From Planctomycetota bacterium (GTDB lineage: Bacteria > Planctomycetota > Planctomycetia > Planctomycetales > Planctomycetaceae), in NCBI GenBank assembly GCA_018242525.1, contig JAFEBS010000080.1:1-62318 (forward strand): a stretch of DNA of 62,318 nt, read 5' to 3'. Within the stretch, counting starts at the first letter, position 1. Each line of letters starts with the position of its first letter. Below are positions 24,770-35,100 of the stretch, in pieces. Made by a program: the position numbers and the translations under genes. Under the pieces are notes generated by a model, which worked only from the letters and a program-made list of their open reading frames with translations, ran no database searches and was not told the origin of the DNA.

Positions 24770-27541
24770 ATGAAACGTGGCGTCCGAAGTCTGTTGCGCT
24801 GTGCGTGCCTGGCACTCTGTTTGTCCCTGGGCGCCGTCGCTTCTGCTCTGGACAAGCCAGAAAAAGCCGTGCCGGCGGTGGCGGTGCTCGACTTTGTCAA
24901 CCGTGCCCCGGGGGACGGTCATGACTGGCTCGCCAAAGGTCTGGCCGACCTGTTGATGACGGATCTGTCCGTGTCGCCGCGCCTCAGCATTGTCCATCGT
25001 GAAAAGATCCATGAACTGGCTCAGGAATTTGAACTGGCCACCCGGGGGATCCTGGACGAGGAGTCCGCACCGCGTCTGGGAAAGACAGCCCATGCGAATT
25101 GGGTGGTGTTTGGCTCCTATCGCCGTGAGGGGGATCAGTTGGGCATCGAGGCGTTGCTGATCGATGTCGACCATCAGAAAACGCTGCGGCTGGAACGGGT
25201 TGACGGTCCGTTTGGCGAGGTCTTCCGGCTGGGACGGGAGCTGACAAAGACCTTGTTGACCAAGCTCGACGTGACCATGACGGCCAAAGAGCTGGATCAG
25301 GTGGCGCGGTTGCAAACGTGTTCGACAACCGCATTCGAGCATCATGCCCGCTGCCTGACGCTGTTTGATCGTGGTCTATGGTACGACGCGCTGGGTGAAG
25401 CGATGCTGGCCCGAAAGGCGGATTCGTCGTACCTGATGGCACGCGCCCGCGTCGCCCAACTCTACTTTGAAGTCGGCGATCCGGAACATTCACTGGCAGA
25501 ATACGAGCGATTGATTGAACTGGATGAACAGGACCAGTTGCCCGATTCCGAGTATTTCAAGATGGCCATGGTGCTGGAGCTGTCATCCGCTGACGACATG
25601 CGTGTGGAGTCGATGTTCGAGCGCATCAAGAAACGAAACGCGGCCTATGACGTTCCGTTCACCATTACCGATCCACCTCCGCCGTTGTACGACGGCTGGG
25701 AGTCCAAAGGTGGCCAGCAAAAGGTGTACGAAATCGCCCGTCAGCACGAGGCGTACCTGGAATCGATGGAGCGGTTGGCGGGCCGCAGGCTGCGCGAAGG
25801 CCGTGTGGACGATGCAGCAAAACTGTATTCACAAATCTGCCATTTCACCTGGACACATGGCATGGCACTGGTCGGAGGGGCTCCCTGGTCCGGCTTGAAT
25901 GCCAAGGTGGATCGCTACTATCCCGCTCTGTACTGGCAACTGGTGCGCGAGAACCGGGATGCCCACTTCTATCTGCCGGGCGTCCCCAATTCTTTTTATC
26001 TGCTGTCTGCGGATGGTGTCGAAGTCGACCAGGACGTGAAGCCAACACACGGCTATGCGCGACAAACTCCGGCGTGCTGGCTGGCTCCGCCGGACTACGA
26101 GATCGATCGCGTCGAGTACGCGGTGTTGCCACGCAGTCAGGGTGAGCAGAAATTTGTGAACGGCAAGAATCTTCAAGTGGATTTCGTCGGAATCGGCTGC
26201 GCGGACCTGTTGAGTGTTTACAAGCAGTTTCCGCTCGACGGCGAATGGCGGACGATGTCAGTTCCTCCCGGAGTTCGTGCTCTAAAGACATTCGTGCATC
26301 TGACGGATCGCTGGAAGTTCCGATTCCACCTGCGGAAGTGGTCCGGTAATCCGGCGGTCGCCAGGAGTGGTGCGTCGCTTCAGTTGAATATTGTCCCTGA
26401 AGGTGCAGACTTCTATTTAAATGGGAAGAAGCAATTTCGCACCACGAGCGGCGTCTCAATGCACAATGTCGATCCGGGGACCTATGAGATTGAGGTTCGC
26501 TGGGAAGATGGCCGCCGGCGGTCGAAGTCAATCCAAGTCGAACCACGCCGCCGATCGGACGTGTTCTTCAATGCGAATCTGGATCCGTTCTCGACGGACC
26601 GGATCGCGCCGCCAGGAAGCGAATTCTACCTGTTTGTCGATCATGGCGGACGCGTCTGGTTGGTGTGGGACGATTCGATGCCCGACGGCTACATGATGCA
26701 GATAAATCAGCAATCGAACCTCTATTGTGCGACGACTCTCGATGGCGTGACGTGGACGCCGCCCCGCCGTTTGCCTGTGTCGTCGTTCGCCTGTGACAGG
26801 CACCCCGTTCTGCAGCAGGACCGCCAGGGCATCTTCTGGCTGGCCTGGATCTCCAATCGCGGATCGGATCCGTCGACGCGCCGAGTATGGATCGCGTCGT
26901 CGCCCAACGGAGTGGACTGGAGTTTCCCGCATCAAGTCGCACTCCCGGAAGCCGATCCGAAGCACGCGCGCTGGAATCCAGGCAGCATCACGTCGTTTGG
27001 GTTTGCGATCGATCATCGGGACGAGTTCTGGCTGGTCGTCCAGGGCAAGCTGCTGCGCAGTGATGACGCCGTGACATGGAAGACGGAATCCATTCTGAAC
27101 ACGGTTGAGATGCAGAAAGACAATCTCACTTTCAGTGGCAAGTCGTACCACCTGAATGTCGCCGCCAACAACGAATTGTTGCTGATCGACGACAGTGGCG
27201 GTCGGACGCAGGAGAAGGCCACGTCCATGCTGTGGCGGCGTCAGAGTTCCGGGGAATGGCACAGTGTTGGTGGGCTGCTTCCGCCGCCCGTGTATTCTCC
27301 ACACGGTGGCAGTGCGGTGCCGCAGCCTGATGGGTCTGTGGTGACAGTCATCGGGGCGACGACCGGCATCCACGTGCGCGAATTTGACAACTTGGGACGA
27401 CCGTCAGATTCGATGCAAATCGCCTGCCACGTCAATCAGCCCTTTCACCCGGCGCTGGCGGTCCTGCCGGATGGACGGTACCTGGTCGTCTACGGGACAC
27501 CCCACGGAATCATGGCCGCGGTGTTTCAGCAGGCGCGATGA
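24770..27541 (+). CDS. Large secreted protein: CsgG-like, TPR, PEGA and sialidase-like (BNR) regions
   Basis: A 923-residue protein from ATG 24770, which gives the signal peptide SLLRCACLALCLSLGAVAS. Parts in order: a CsgG/TolB-N-like domain (AVAVLDFVNRAPGDGHDW, ADLLMTDLSVSPRLSIVHRE); TPR-like helices (LYFEVGDPEHSLAEYERLIE); a middle part of unknown fold; a PEGA domain at about residues 545-605 (LNIVPEGADFYLNGKKQF, VDPGTYEIEVRWEDG); and a C-terminal beta-propeller with sialidase-like Asp-box units (FDNLGRPSDS, DDAVTWKTESILN, TLDGVTWTPPRRLP, SPNGVDWSFPHQV). It likely acts at the cell surface and senses or binds a ligand; no catalytic set of sialidase residues was identified. It shares the CsgG-like part with the upstream gene. 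Confidence 0.77.
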   Translation: MKRGVRSLLRCACLALCLSLGAVASALDKPEKAVPAVAVLDFVNRAPGDGHDWLAKGLADLLMTDLSVSPRLSIVHREKIHELAQEFELATRGILDEESAPRLGKTAHANWVVFGSYRREGDQLGIEALLIDVDHQKTLRLERVDGPFGEVFRLGRELTKTLLTKLDVTMTAKELDQVARLQTCSTTAFEHHARCLTLFDRGLWYDALGEAMLARKADSSYLMARARVAQLYFEVGDPEHSLAEYERLIELDEQDQLPDSEYFKMAMVLELSSADDMRVESMFERIKKRNAAYDVPFTITDPPPPLYDGWESKGGQQKVYEIARQHEAYLESMERLAGRRLREGRVDDAAKLYSQICHFTWTHGMALVGGAPWSGLNAKVDRYYPALYWQLVRENRDAHFYLPGVPNSFYLLSADGVEVDQDVKPTHGYARQTPACWLAPPDYEIDRVEYAVLPRSQGEQKFVNGKNLQVDFVGIGCADLLSVYKQFPLDGEWRTMSVPPGVRALKTFVHLTDRWKFRFHLRKWSGNPAVARSGASLQLNIVPEGADFYLNGKKQFRTTSGVSMHNVDPGTYEIEVRWEDGRRRSKSIQVEPRRRSDVFFNANLDPFSTDRIAPPGSEFYLFVDHGGRVWLVWDDSMPDGYMMQINQQSNLYCATTLDGVTWTPPRRLPVSSFACDRHPVLQQDRQGIFWLAWISNRGSDPSTRRVWIASSPNGVDWSFPHQVALPEADPKHARWNPGSITSFGFAIDHRDEFWLVVQGKLLRSDDAVTWKTESILNTVEMQKDNLTFSGKSYHLNVAANNELLLIDDSGGRTQEKATSMLWRRQSSGEWHSVGGLLPPPVYSPHGGSAVPQPDGSVVTVIGATTGIHVREFDNLGRPSDSMQIACHVNQPFHPALAVLPDGRYLVVYGTPHGIMAAVFQQAR

Positions 27542-27542
27542 C

Positions 27543-27564
27543 GCGCAAGTCCGCCTGCTTGCGC
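27543..27564 (+). terminator. Hairpin directly after the large secreted protein gene
   Basis: GCGCAAG and CTTGCGC form a perfect 7-bp stem around an 8-base loop, starting two bases after the TGA. No T-run follows, so this is a possible terminator or 3' stabiliser rather than a clear intrinsic terminator. Confidence 0.35.
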
Positions 27565-27619
27565 TGGGAACGACGGCAGGGTCGGGTGTGATTGGACACG
27601 GACAACGCGGAAGACAGGC

Positions 27620-30577
27620 TCAGGGTGCGTCCTGGAACCGTTTGCTGGCAATGATGGACTGGATCACCGACCTGAGCTGGAAGTCGTCGGCCTGAGCACG
27701 ATTGACGATTTCGTCCACGGTCGGGGAATCGGCGGGACCCAGTTCCCGGGTGAGGGCGAAGCGGAGCAGGTGTTCCGTGAAGGCCGTGGCAAACCGGCGT
27801 TTTTGCCGGACCAGCAGTTCCTTGAATTGCACGACACCTTCAAACTCCTGGTTCCGCAGCAAAGATCCGCTCGCATCGACTTTTCGTCCATTGTCATACT
27901 GATCGCGCCAGCGGCCGGTGATGTCGAAATTCTCCATCGCGAATCCGAGTGGATCGAGCTTGGTATGACACCCGGCGCAGGAAGGGTTCTGGCGATGAGC
28001 GGCGAATTGCTCACGGATCGTCAGATCCTTGCCACCAGATTCTTCATCGAGCGGCGGGACATCGTTCGGTGGGGGCGGCGGCGGAGCGTTGAAGATTGCT
28101 TCGATGATCCAGACACCCCGTGCCACGGGATGAGTACGCTTGGGCCCCGATGTCATGCTGAGCATGGCAGCATTCGTGATGATCCCGCCGTAGCGGGGAT
28201 CGTTGGCGGCGACCCGTTGAAAGACCCGCGACCGCAGTTGCTGGCGCAGTTCATATTCGAATGTCTGTTGCGCCACCAGTATTGCTTTGTCCGGATCCAA
28301 GTTGGCTGGCACCTGCTTCAGGGCCACGCTTGCCTTGTCAAGTTCGGCTGTCAGGCGTTGCCGTTCCCCCTTTTGCCGGGGCGTCAGCGCGGCCAGCAGG
28401 TCTGCTTCTGAGACAAATCCGCCGTGACCACTGGCCGCTGCTGCCACTTCTTCCGCCGTCAATGCGCGGTTATAAAGTCGGGCCTGGTCGATGTTCACCG
28501 AAAGGTATCGATTGCCGCCAGCCGGAAGATGACGCAGACCGAAGATCACAGACGATTGTTCGCGGGGAAACACCGCCATCCCCTTGCGATACGGTTGGCC
28601 ATACGGCTGACCGTTGCGATAGAGAGTGGTCGTGCCATCGTCCGTGTAGACCATCGCCAGGTGAAGATCTTCGCCAATCCGTGTCTCTTCGAGGGATTCG
28701 GGAAAATCCTCGGTCCGGGCAAATCCGTTGCTGCCGGAGATCCAGTGCCGATTCTTTCGCTCGCCGATGACAATCGTGTCGAAGAAATCGCCAGGCCCCT
28801 GGATCCCCATCAGTCCGCCGCCACGCTGATCAAGATTGCTCAGCCGAAATCGGACTTCCAGGGTCTTGGCCCGCAGTTCTTCGGCCAGAGGCTTGCTTTG
28901 CAGGAATGCCCGATCCAGGACAACCATTCCGTCGCGGAGTGAAATGTCGCCGTGTGCCGTCAAATCGAGTTGCCCAGCCGAGTCTTTGAGATCGCCTTCA
29001 AATTCCCAAACGGCGTACGGCTTGAGATCAATCGGGGCGGTGTCCTTCTTTTCGCGCCGGGCTTCCAGCAGTCGTGTGCGGACAGGCTGGATCAGTTCAT
29101 TCAGTTGAGTCTGCGCGGTGGCGATCTGCGCCTGCAGTGACTTTCGCTGCTCATCGTTGCGCTGATTGTCGGCCCTCAGTTTCCCGGTGTCGACCGCAGG
29201 CGGCTTCAGGTCCGTGGTGTACCATGTCTGCAGGAAGCGGCTTTGATAGCTGAATTTCGGAGCGATCAAATCCACGATTGACCGGTCCTCGACAAATACA
29301 GTGTCGAATAACAGCAGCGGTTCCAGGATCATCTGCAGACTGGCGGGGGCGTCGCGGTCGAGGCTGAAATACTTGTTGATCTGTGGATCCGGTGTGACCG
29401 CCAGCAGGTTTTCCAACTGCATCCATTGAGCAGGAAACGCATCGAGAAACCGTTCGATCCTGGGGTCTGCCAGCATCCGATCAACGGTGCGGTGCAGGAC
29501 CTGTGGATCCTTCAGTTCACCACGTTCGGCCAGCGTCAACAGTTCGTCGTCGGGACAGCTCGCCCACAGGAAATACGAGAGGTGCGAAGCAAACTCGAAC
29601 TGAGTCTCGCGATCGTCGGTCGCAGGTGTTCGATACAGAAAGCGGGGGGATGACAAGACGGCGGACGCCACTTTCCGCATCGTGTCGGTGAAAGACAACC
29701 CCTGATTCAACCGGGCCGCGCCATACGCGGCGTATCGACCCAGGGTTTCGTCGTCCACCGGACGACGAAAGGCCCGCGGCAGAAAGCGGGACAGCCGACG
29801 TCGAACTTCCATTGGACGATCAACATCAGCAGCGGGTTCGGCGAAGAAATCCTTCCAGATGCCCACCGTCTGATCATTGAAATCCGGGCTCTCAACGATC
29901 GACACACTCAATCGAAGGAACGTATCCAGCAGCAGTGGCGACATCGTCAACTGGTCTGCCTGATTGTCAAATCCGTGCTCGGCCCGCAAATCTTTCGGGA
30001 ACGGTTTTACATCCTGTAAGCCGGGCAGGGGGGCCAGCGAGTGTGATGCGACGTTGATCGTGTCTGGCATTCTTCGAGGTGCGGGTTCCACCGGTTGCTG
30101 CAGATAACTGTCATACCGGGTCATCAGCTTTTCGGGGAGTGGAAAGAGGTCCCGGTTCAGGGCAAACAGGTCCCGGACCGTGTTGTTGTACTGAAACCGG
30201 TTCAGGCGTCGAAGTGGCAGCGGCTGCTGCGGAAGGCGATCACTGGCTTCGCGCAACAGTCCCTTCAGCGCGGCGACTGCCCGGGTCCGAGTCTCGTCAT
30301 CCAGAGCCGGCTCACCTTCCGGGGGCATGGCACCCGTGTCGATGGCTGTGAGAGCACGCTTGATCATTGCAGGCTGATCGAGCATCTTCTCGGCCGACGC
30401 CCAGTGCTGAAAGTTGATCTGGGCATTCGTCTCGATCTCGCCGTGGCACTGGACGCATTTCTGACCGAGCAGTGGCTTGAGAAACTGATCAAACTCACCG
30501 GCCTGGACCCGCCCCGCAAGTCTGCCGCAGACCAGCAGCAGCAGGCAGGTCCGGCGCATGGCCAGTTGCCAGGTCAT
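27620..30577 (-). CDS. Planctomycete cytochrome c protein, DUF1587/1592/1588/1585 type, with LamG-like insert
   Basis: A 985-residue exported protein. The start at 30577 has GGAG nine bases upstream and yields a signal peptide (RRTCLLLLVCGRLAGRVQAG); an upstream ATG at 30619 that overlaps the previous stop as TAATG is an alternative. The haem motif is CVQCH (41-45). DUF1587 (RLNRFQYNNTVRDLFAL), DUF1595/1592 (FLPRAFRRPVDDETLGRYA, FASHLSYFLWASCPDDELL) and DUF1588 with a second CxxCH (CAGCHTKLDPLGFAMENFD) follow; DUF1585 ends the protein. Between DUF1592 and DUF1588 sits an insert of about 200 residues with a LamG/concanavalin look (YAVWEFEGDLKDSAGQLD, NIDQARLYNRALTAEEV). It pairs with the DUF1552 gene 41 bases upstream, the usual partnership. 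Confidence 0.9.
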   Translation of the reverse strand: MTWQLAMRRTCLLLLVCGRLAGRVQAGEFDQFLKPLLGQKCVQCHGEIETNAQINFQHWASAEKMLDQPAMIKRALTAIDTGAMPPEGEPALDDETRTRAVAALKGLLREASDRLPQQPLPLRRLNRFQYNNTVRDLFALNRDLFPLPEKLMTRYDSYLQQPVEPAPRRMPDTINVASHSLAPLPGLQDVKPFPKDLRAEHGFDNQADQLTMSPLLLDTFLRLSVSIVESPDFNDQTVGIWKDFFAEPAADVDRPMEVRRRLSRFLPRAFRRPVDDETLGRYAAYGAARLNQGLSFTDTMRKVASAVLSSPRFLYRTPATDDRETQFEFASHLSYFLWASCPDDELLTLAERGELKDPQVLHRTVDRMLADPRIERFLDAFPAQWMQLENLLAVTPDPQINKYFSLDRDAPASLQMILEPLLLFDTVFVEDRSIVDLIAPKFSYQSRFLQTWYTTDLKPPAVDTGKLRADNQRNDEQRKSLQAQIATAQTQLNELIQPVRTRLLEARREKKDTAPIDLKPYAVWEFEGDLKDSAGQLDLTAHGDISLRDGMVVLDRAFLQSKPLAEELRAKTLEVRFRLSNLDQRGGGLMGIQGPGDFFDTIVIGERKNRHWISGSNGFARTEDFPESLEETRIGEDLHLAMVYTDDGTTTLYRNGQPYGQPYRKGMAVFPREQSSVIFGLRHLPAGGNRYLSVNIDQARLYNRALTAEEVAAAASGHGGFVSEADLLAALTPRQKGERQRLTAELDKASVALKQVPANLDPDKAILVAQQTFEYELRQQLRSRVFQRVAANDPRYGGIITNAAMLSMTSGPKRTHPVARGVWIIEAIFNAPPPPPPNDVPPLDEESGGKDLTIREQFAAHRQNPSCAGCHTKLDPLGFAMENFDITGRWRDQYDNGRKVDASGSLLRNQEFEGVVQFKELLVRQKRRFATAFTEHLLRFALTRELGPADSPTVDEIVNRAQADDFQLRSVIQSIIASKRFQDAP

Positions 30578-30618
30578 CGGTGCGATCTCCCGCGCGGGTT
30601 GTGGTGTCCTGGCAGCCA

Positions 30619-31980
30619 TTACGTCCACAAGTCCGAAATCACGCCAGTGCTGTCCGCGTAGGATTTCATCGGCAGTCCCATCAACTGCGCCACCGTCAGC
30701 CACAGGTTAGAATTGAGCGTACCGCTCGGCAATTTGATGAACCGGCCCTGCTTGATCTGGTCCCGGGCTTTGCCTGCCACGATCATCGGCAGATCGTAGT
30801 ATTGATGGGTCCCCCCGTCGCCCAACCCGGCTCCGTACGTCACCAGCGAATTATCCAGCATCGAACTGCCGTCGGATTCCTTCGTTTCCTTCATTCGCTG
30901 AATCAGGTAGGCGTACTGCTGCATGTGGAAGATGTCGATCTTCTGCAGATCCTTGTATTCTCCCTTCTGATTGTGCGTCATGTTGTGATGCTGTACGGGC
31001 TTGTCGAAGACCCCTTCGTACATCAGCGTGGCATCCCACCGTTCAGGGCCGAACATGAATGTGCAGACGTTGGTGATTCCCATCTGAAAGGCGAGCAGCA
31101 TCAGGTCCATCTGCAGGCGGATGTATTCGCCGCGCGGCAGCACTTCATTTTTGGGGATCTTGATGTCGACATCCGACAGCAACTTGTCCATCTTCTGAAT
31201 GCGCCGTTCGATGTTCCGGATCATCTCCATGAATTCGCCCAGCGTGCGGCGGTCATCGCGACCCAGCTTTTCGGACAGCGTATTCGCATCGGCCAGGACC
31301 AGATCAGTGACGTCGGCCACGTGCTTGCGGTAGCTGTCCCGCAAAAAGAGCCGGTCATACAGCTTCTGAGGCTCGCGGATCGACGGAGCCATCTTGCCGG
31401 GCCCGTACCACGAAATGTTGTCGAATTCGATCGGTTCCTTGCCTGCGGTGAATCCGTTGCAACTGATTTCGAGCGTATTGAAGATTGTAGACCGGCCAAC
31501 AACATCACCGATCACCTGATCCAGGCTCCGTCCATTGGGATGAGCGATCCCCTGCTCGGTTGCTTGCGCGGGCGACAGGCTGGTGAGGTAGCAGGAGGCT
31601 CCCTGAGCATGCACATCCTGCCCGTTCTTGTAGGTTCGATCCAACCCCGTGATCAGCGTGACATCACTGGTGTGTGCGGCCAGCGGCTGCATGGTGGATG
31701 TCAGTTCCAATGGATAAATACCAGGCTTGTTCAGCCGCCGCCGCTCGTTCTTGGTCTTGTCGGCGTCAAACCCGCCGATAAATCCCGGCAACTCAGCATC
31801 CTCTTCGCCGGGAAAGAAGCACCGCCGGACAATCCCGTTGGGGATGTACATCAGGACGAGCTTTTTGCCAGGCCGAGTGACCTTCGACAATGGATCCGCT
31901 GCTGAGACCAGCGAAGGGAGAAACGGCAGCGACAGAATGGCGCCGTTCGCTCGCAGAAAACTTCGTCGGGAAAGCTTCAT
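30619..31980 (-). CDS. DUF1552 family protein (Tat-exported)
   Basis: A 453-residue protein from ATG 31980, with AGGGG six bases upstream. It opens with a Tat signal (LSRRSFLRANGAILSLPFL). Family landmarks include KLVLMYIPNGIVRRCFFP, the GASCYLTSLSPAQ segment, SLDQVIGDVVGRSTIFN and near the end VTYGAGLGDGGTHQYYDLP. DUF1552 proteins resemble DUF1501 proteins and are encoded next to DUF1592-type cytochromes. It is the first gene of a two-gene operon; a 32-bp-arm inverted repeat lies about 100 bases upstream of its start. Confidence 0.9.
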   Translation of the reverse strand: MKLSRRSFLRANGAILSLPFLPSLVSAADPLSKVTRPGKKLVLMYIPNGIVRRCFFPGEEDAELPGFIGGFDADKTKNERRRLNKPGIYPLELTSTMQPLAAHTSDVTLITGLDRTYKNGQDVHAQGASCYLTSLSPAQATEQGIAHPNGRSLDQVIGDVVGRSTIFNTLEISCNGFTAGKEPIEFDNISWYGPGKMAPSIREPQKLYDRLFLRDSYRKHVADVTDLVLADANTLSEKLGRDDRRTLGEFMEMIRNIERRIQKMDKLLSDVDIKIPKNEVLPRGEYIRLQMDLMLLAFQMGITNVCTFMFGPERWDATLMYEGVFDKPVQHHNMTHNQKGEYKDLQKIDIFHMQQYAYLIQRMKETKESDGSSMLDNSLVTYGAGLGDGGTHQYYDLPMIVAGKARDQIKQGRFIKLPSGTLNSNLWLTVAQLMGLPMKSYADSTGVISDLWT

Positions 31981-32075
31981 CGCAGGCCCCTGGTGTTTCG
32001 CAGCGATCCAATTAGAATCACAGGAAACAGTATTCGCCGCAGCGACTGTTTTCAACCGCGTTTGGCGTTGGGCTT

Positions 32076-32173
32076 GGGGTCGGGTGGTTCAAAGATCATT
32101 TTTCGCGTGTGGATACGTTTTGAGTGGGTAAGTCGTTGACCCGCGAAAAATGATCATTGAACCACCCGACCCC
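32076..32173. repeat. Inverted repeat with 32-bp arms (REP/MITE-like or terminator)
   Basis: Left arm 32076-32107 and right arm 32142-32173 are reverse complements over 32 bases with a single mismatch (A against T in the middle of GGTTCA-A/T-GATC). The spacer is 34 bases. It lies between the stop of the giant minus-strand gene (32189) and the DUF1552 operon (start 31980), so transcripts would fold into a very long hairpin. The size is far beyond an ordinary terminator and suggests a mobile palindromic element. Confidence 0.85.
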
Positions 32174-32188
32174 ACTGCGTGTGACCAC

Positions 32189-35100
32189 TCAGCGCAGTTG
32201 TTCCTTCAATTGGCGAATGTCCTCCGGAATGGTGTTGTACCGCGGAGGCCAGGTCGTGGCTTCAAGTTGCTTGAGGGACTCTCGGGCAGACATTGTCTGG
32301 TTCAGTTTCACCTGCACTCTGGCGAGTCGAACGAGCCCCGTGGGGTCCAGGCGGCGCAGTTTGACGAACTGCTGCCAGTGGAGCAAGGCCTCGTCCCAGC
32401 GGTTCTGCTGTTCGCGCCAGTCGGCCAGCGCGGCGTGATTCGTTGCCTCGTTGGGGTCGGCTTCGACGATTGAAGTTGCTGCGCGTTCGGCCTGGGCCTC
32501 GTCGTCCTTCAGTCGCTGGGCCAGTTGTTTGTAGAGGTCCAGGTTGTGACGTTCCAGATCGATGCGGGTCAGTAACATTCCTGTGGCTTCGTGCTTCAGT
32601 CCGGTCGCATCGAGCGATTCCATGAGCCATTGTTGTGTCTCCTGGTCGAGCGGTTGCAGGTCCAGGGCGAGCTTGTACTGGGTGATGGCCGGTTCCAGCT
32701 TTCCCTGCTCCTGGTAGACTCGACCCGCGGATTTCCTCAGCAGGGCGCTGTCCTGATTGTCCGTCCTGGCCCGCTCATCCAGGAACCGGATGTAGGCGTT
32801 CAGGTCTGGTGACAGTTGCAGTGCTGAGCGCATTGTCTTCATCGATTCGATTCGCAGGTGGTGACTGGGCGGGAAACAGATCAGCGCGCTGGCGGCCGCA
32901 TCGACAGCTTCGCGCGTCTGCTTCAGGTGAATGAACTGGTGTGCCATTTGATGGTAGTAACCCCAGAGCGTGTTGTCGCCGATGCCCCGACCGGGTGCAT
33001 GCCGCTGGTGATACGAGATGGCCTGTGTGTAATACTGCGTCGATTCCAGGGAGAGTCCCGTATCTTCGCATGCTCTGGCCAATTCAGCCATGACTGCTTC
33101 AGTCCAGCGTCCCTCCTTGTGGAAGTACGCATCGGTCTCCATCAGAAGTTCACGAAGCAGCTGAGGTCGTTGTGTTCCGTGATAGGCTCGCATCAACAGG
33201 GTGCGGTGGCCCAGGACGTTGGGGGCGGATTTGACGAGCGGTTCCAGCAGTGCGACCGCTTCGCCGAAGCGTGATTGACCCATCAGGTAATTGATCAGTA
33301 CCGATTCGCCCGATGCATCCAGCCGCCCCTGTTTGCGGGCGGCAAACAAGATTTCAATCGCACGATTGGCACGGTTCAGACCCGAGTACTGGTATTCGGC
33401 GACATATCGCTGCACGCGTCCCGAATCTCGATGAGCTGCCAGAACCTCTTCGGCGACCTTCGCGAAATCCGCACTCTTTTCGGCCCAGAAGTGCTGGTTG
33501 TGGTTTCTTGTGATGGCGGTGTAGCGCTGGCGACGCGTGGACAATTCACGTCGAAGATCCGTCAGCACAACTCGCAACAGGACGGGTTCGGCATCACCGA
33601 GAGGTATCTTCCTGTCGACACAGGTCCAGCGATAGTGTCCCAACGAATGTCCGTGTTGATTCCATGGATTCTCCCACGAATACTCCAGTCGCCTGGGATA
33701 AGACTCGATCCGCTCGGCCAGCCACCAGACGGCGTCCCTGGAGCCCAGCAACTGATCCACCACCCCGACAGTATGGTTGATGAGCGACGAGTAATTCACC
33801 AACTGGGTCTTCATCAGATCGGGAAACGTCTGGAACGCATACTCGCGGAACAGTCCGGCCGCTTCCTTGATCTGCGCATTGTGAGCCGCCTGATAAACAG
33901 AGGGCAACCGTACGAGCAGGTTATAACGGTGGTTGGCGTCCTGGGTGGCTCGAATTTCCGCCATTTGCAGATCCGCGATTTTCTTCAACAGGGAGACTCC
34001 CTTTCCAAGAGACGTTTCCCCGGACTGACCAAGGGCGTGCAATTGCAATCCAAACCACTGCTCCTTCAGCCAGGGCAACTGCTGGTCGTTGAACGGGTTG
34101 GCCTGGCGCTGTGCGATCAGGGCTTCGCCCTTCGCATAGTGATGACGGTCGTTCAGCAGGCCGATCCAACCAGCAAGGACATCCTGATCTTCGGAGTTCC
34201 ATTTGCTGGCGTGATCCGCCAGGTAAATCCGGACGGTGGCATCCATCAGGGTTTCGGCAGTATCAGACTGGGCGTAGTGCTGGTGCAGCAGCGATGCCTG
34301 GTGCCAGATAATGTGCAGGTGATCACCGGATCCTGCGGCAGTCTGCCGGGCAAGGGCCTTCAGTTCGCGGATCTGTTCGTCGATCAGCGGCTGGTGAGGC
34401 AGGCGTCCCAGGTTGTAGAGATGACTGGCCATCAATCGCGGCTCACCTTCGGACCACGTTCGCGCAAACGCCCGTTGCATCGCGGCGACCGCGGCCGTGA
34501 TGTGAGGTCCCGGTTGATTGAGAACATTCGCGGCCTGGGATTCCACGAGCGCTTCGAGCAGATCGAGTGCCCGCAGTTCTGTTTGTCGCGTGACATCCCG
34601 ATCCGTGGTACCCGGTTTCACAGGCGCGTCACGCAGCGTCCGAATCCGGGCGATCAGCGGGTCGGTCGTCGCTTCGTTATGAACTTCGCTCAACAACTGG
34701 GACCGGACGGCGTTCAGGTACGTGTAGGCCTGTTGCGGGGAGCGGCCCAGCGAGGCATCCGGTACCATCGCGAGGACCCGGAAATCACGCGTCGCCGCGT
34801 AAAGTTCGCGGATCACCCAGAAATAGCTTTCGGGGGAAGTCGACTTCCGCAACAGGGCTTCAATCATCAACAACGTTTCGTCGTCGAGCTCTGTGGAGGA
34901 ATTGATCTGAATGAATCGATGACGCTGATTTGCCAGCACCTGATAAAGTTCATGTTCAGAACGCAGCATTTGTGCGGCCAGCAGCGCGCGGCGATGGTCT
35001 TCACGACGGTCCAGCACCAGATACCAGTCGCCCAGTGCTCGGACCTCGCGCGGACCCAGCAGACCGTCCTTCTGAGCGGCCTCGAACATCTGCACCGCTT

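Noticed and set aside
30580..31905. 441-residue open frame on the plus strand
   Set aside because: It is antisense to the DUF1552 gene, which has clear family motifs.
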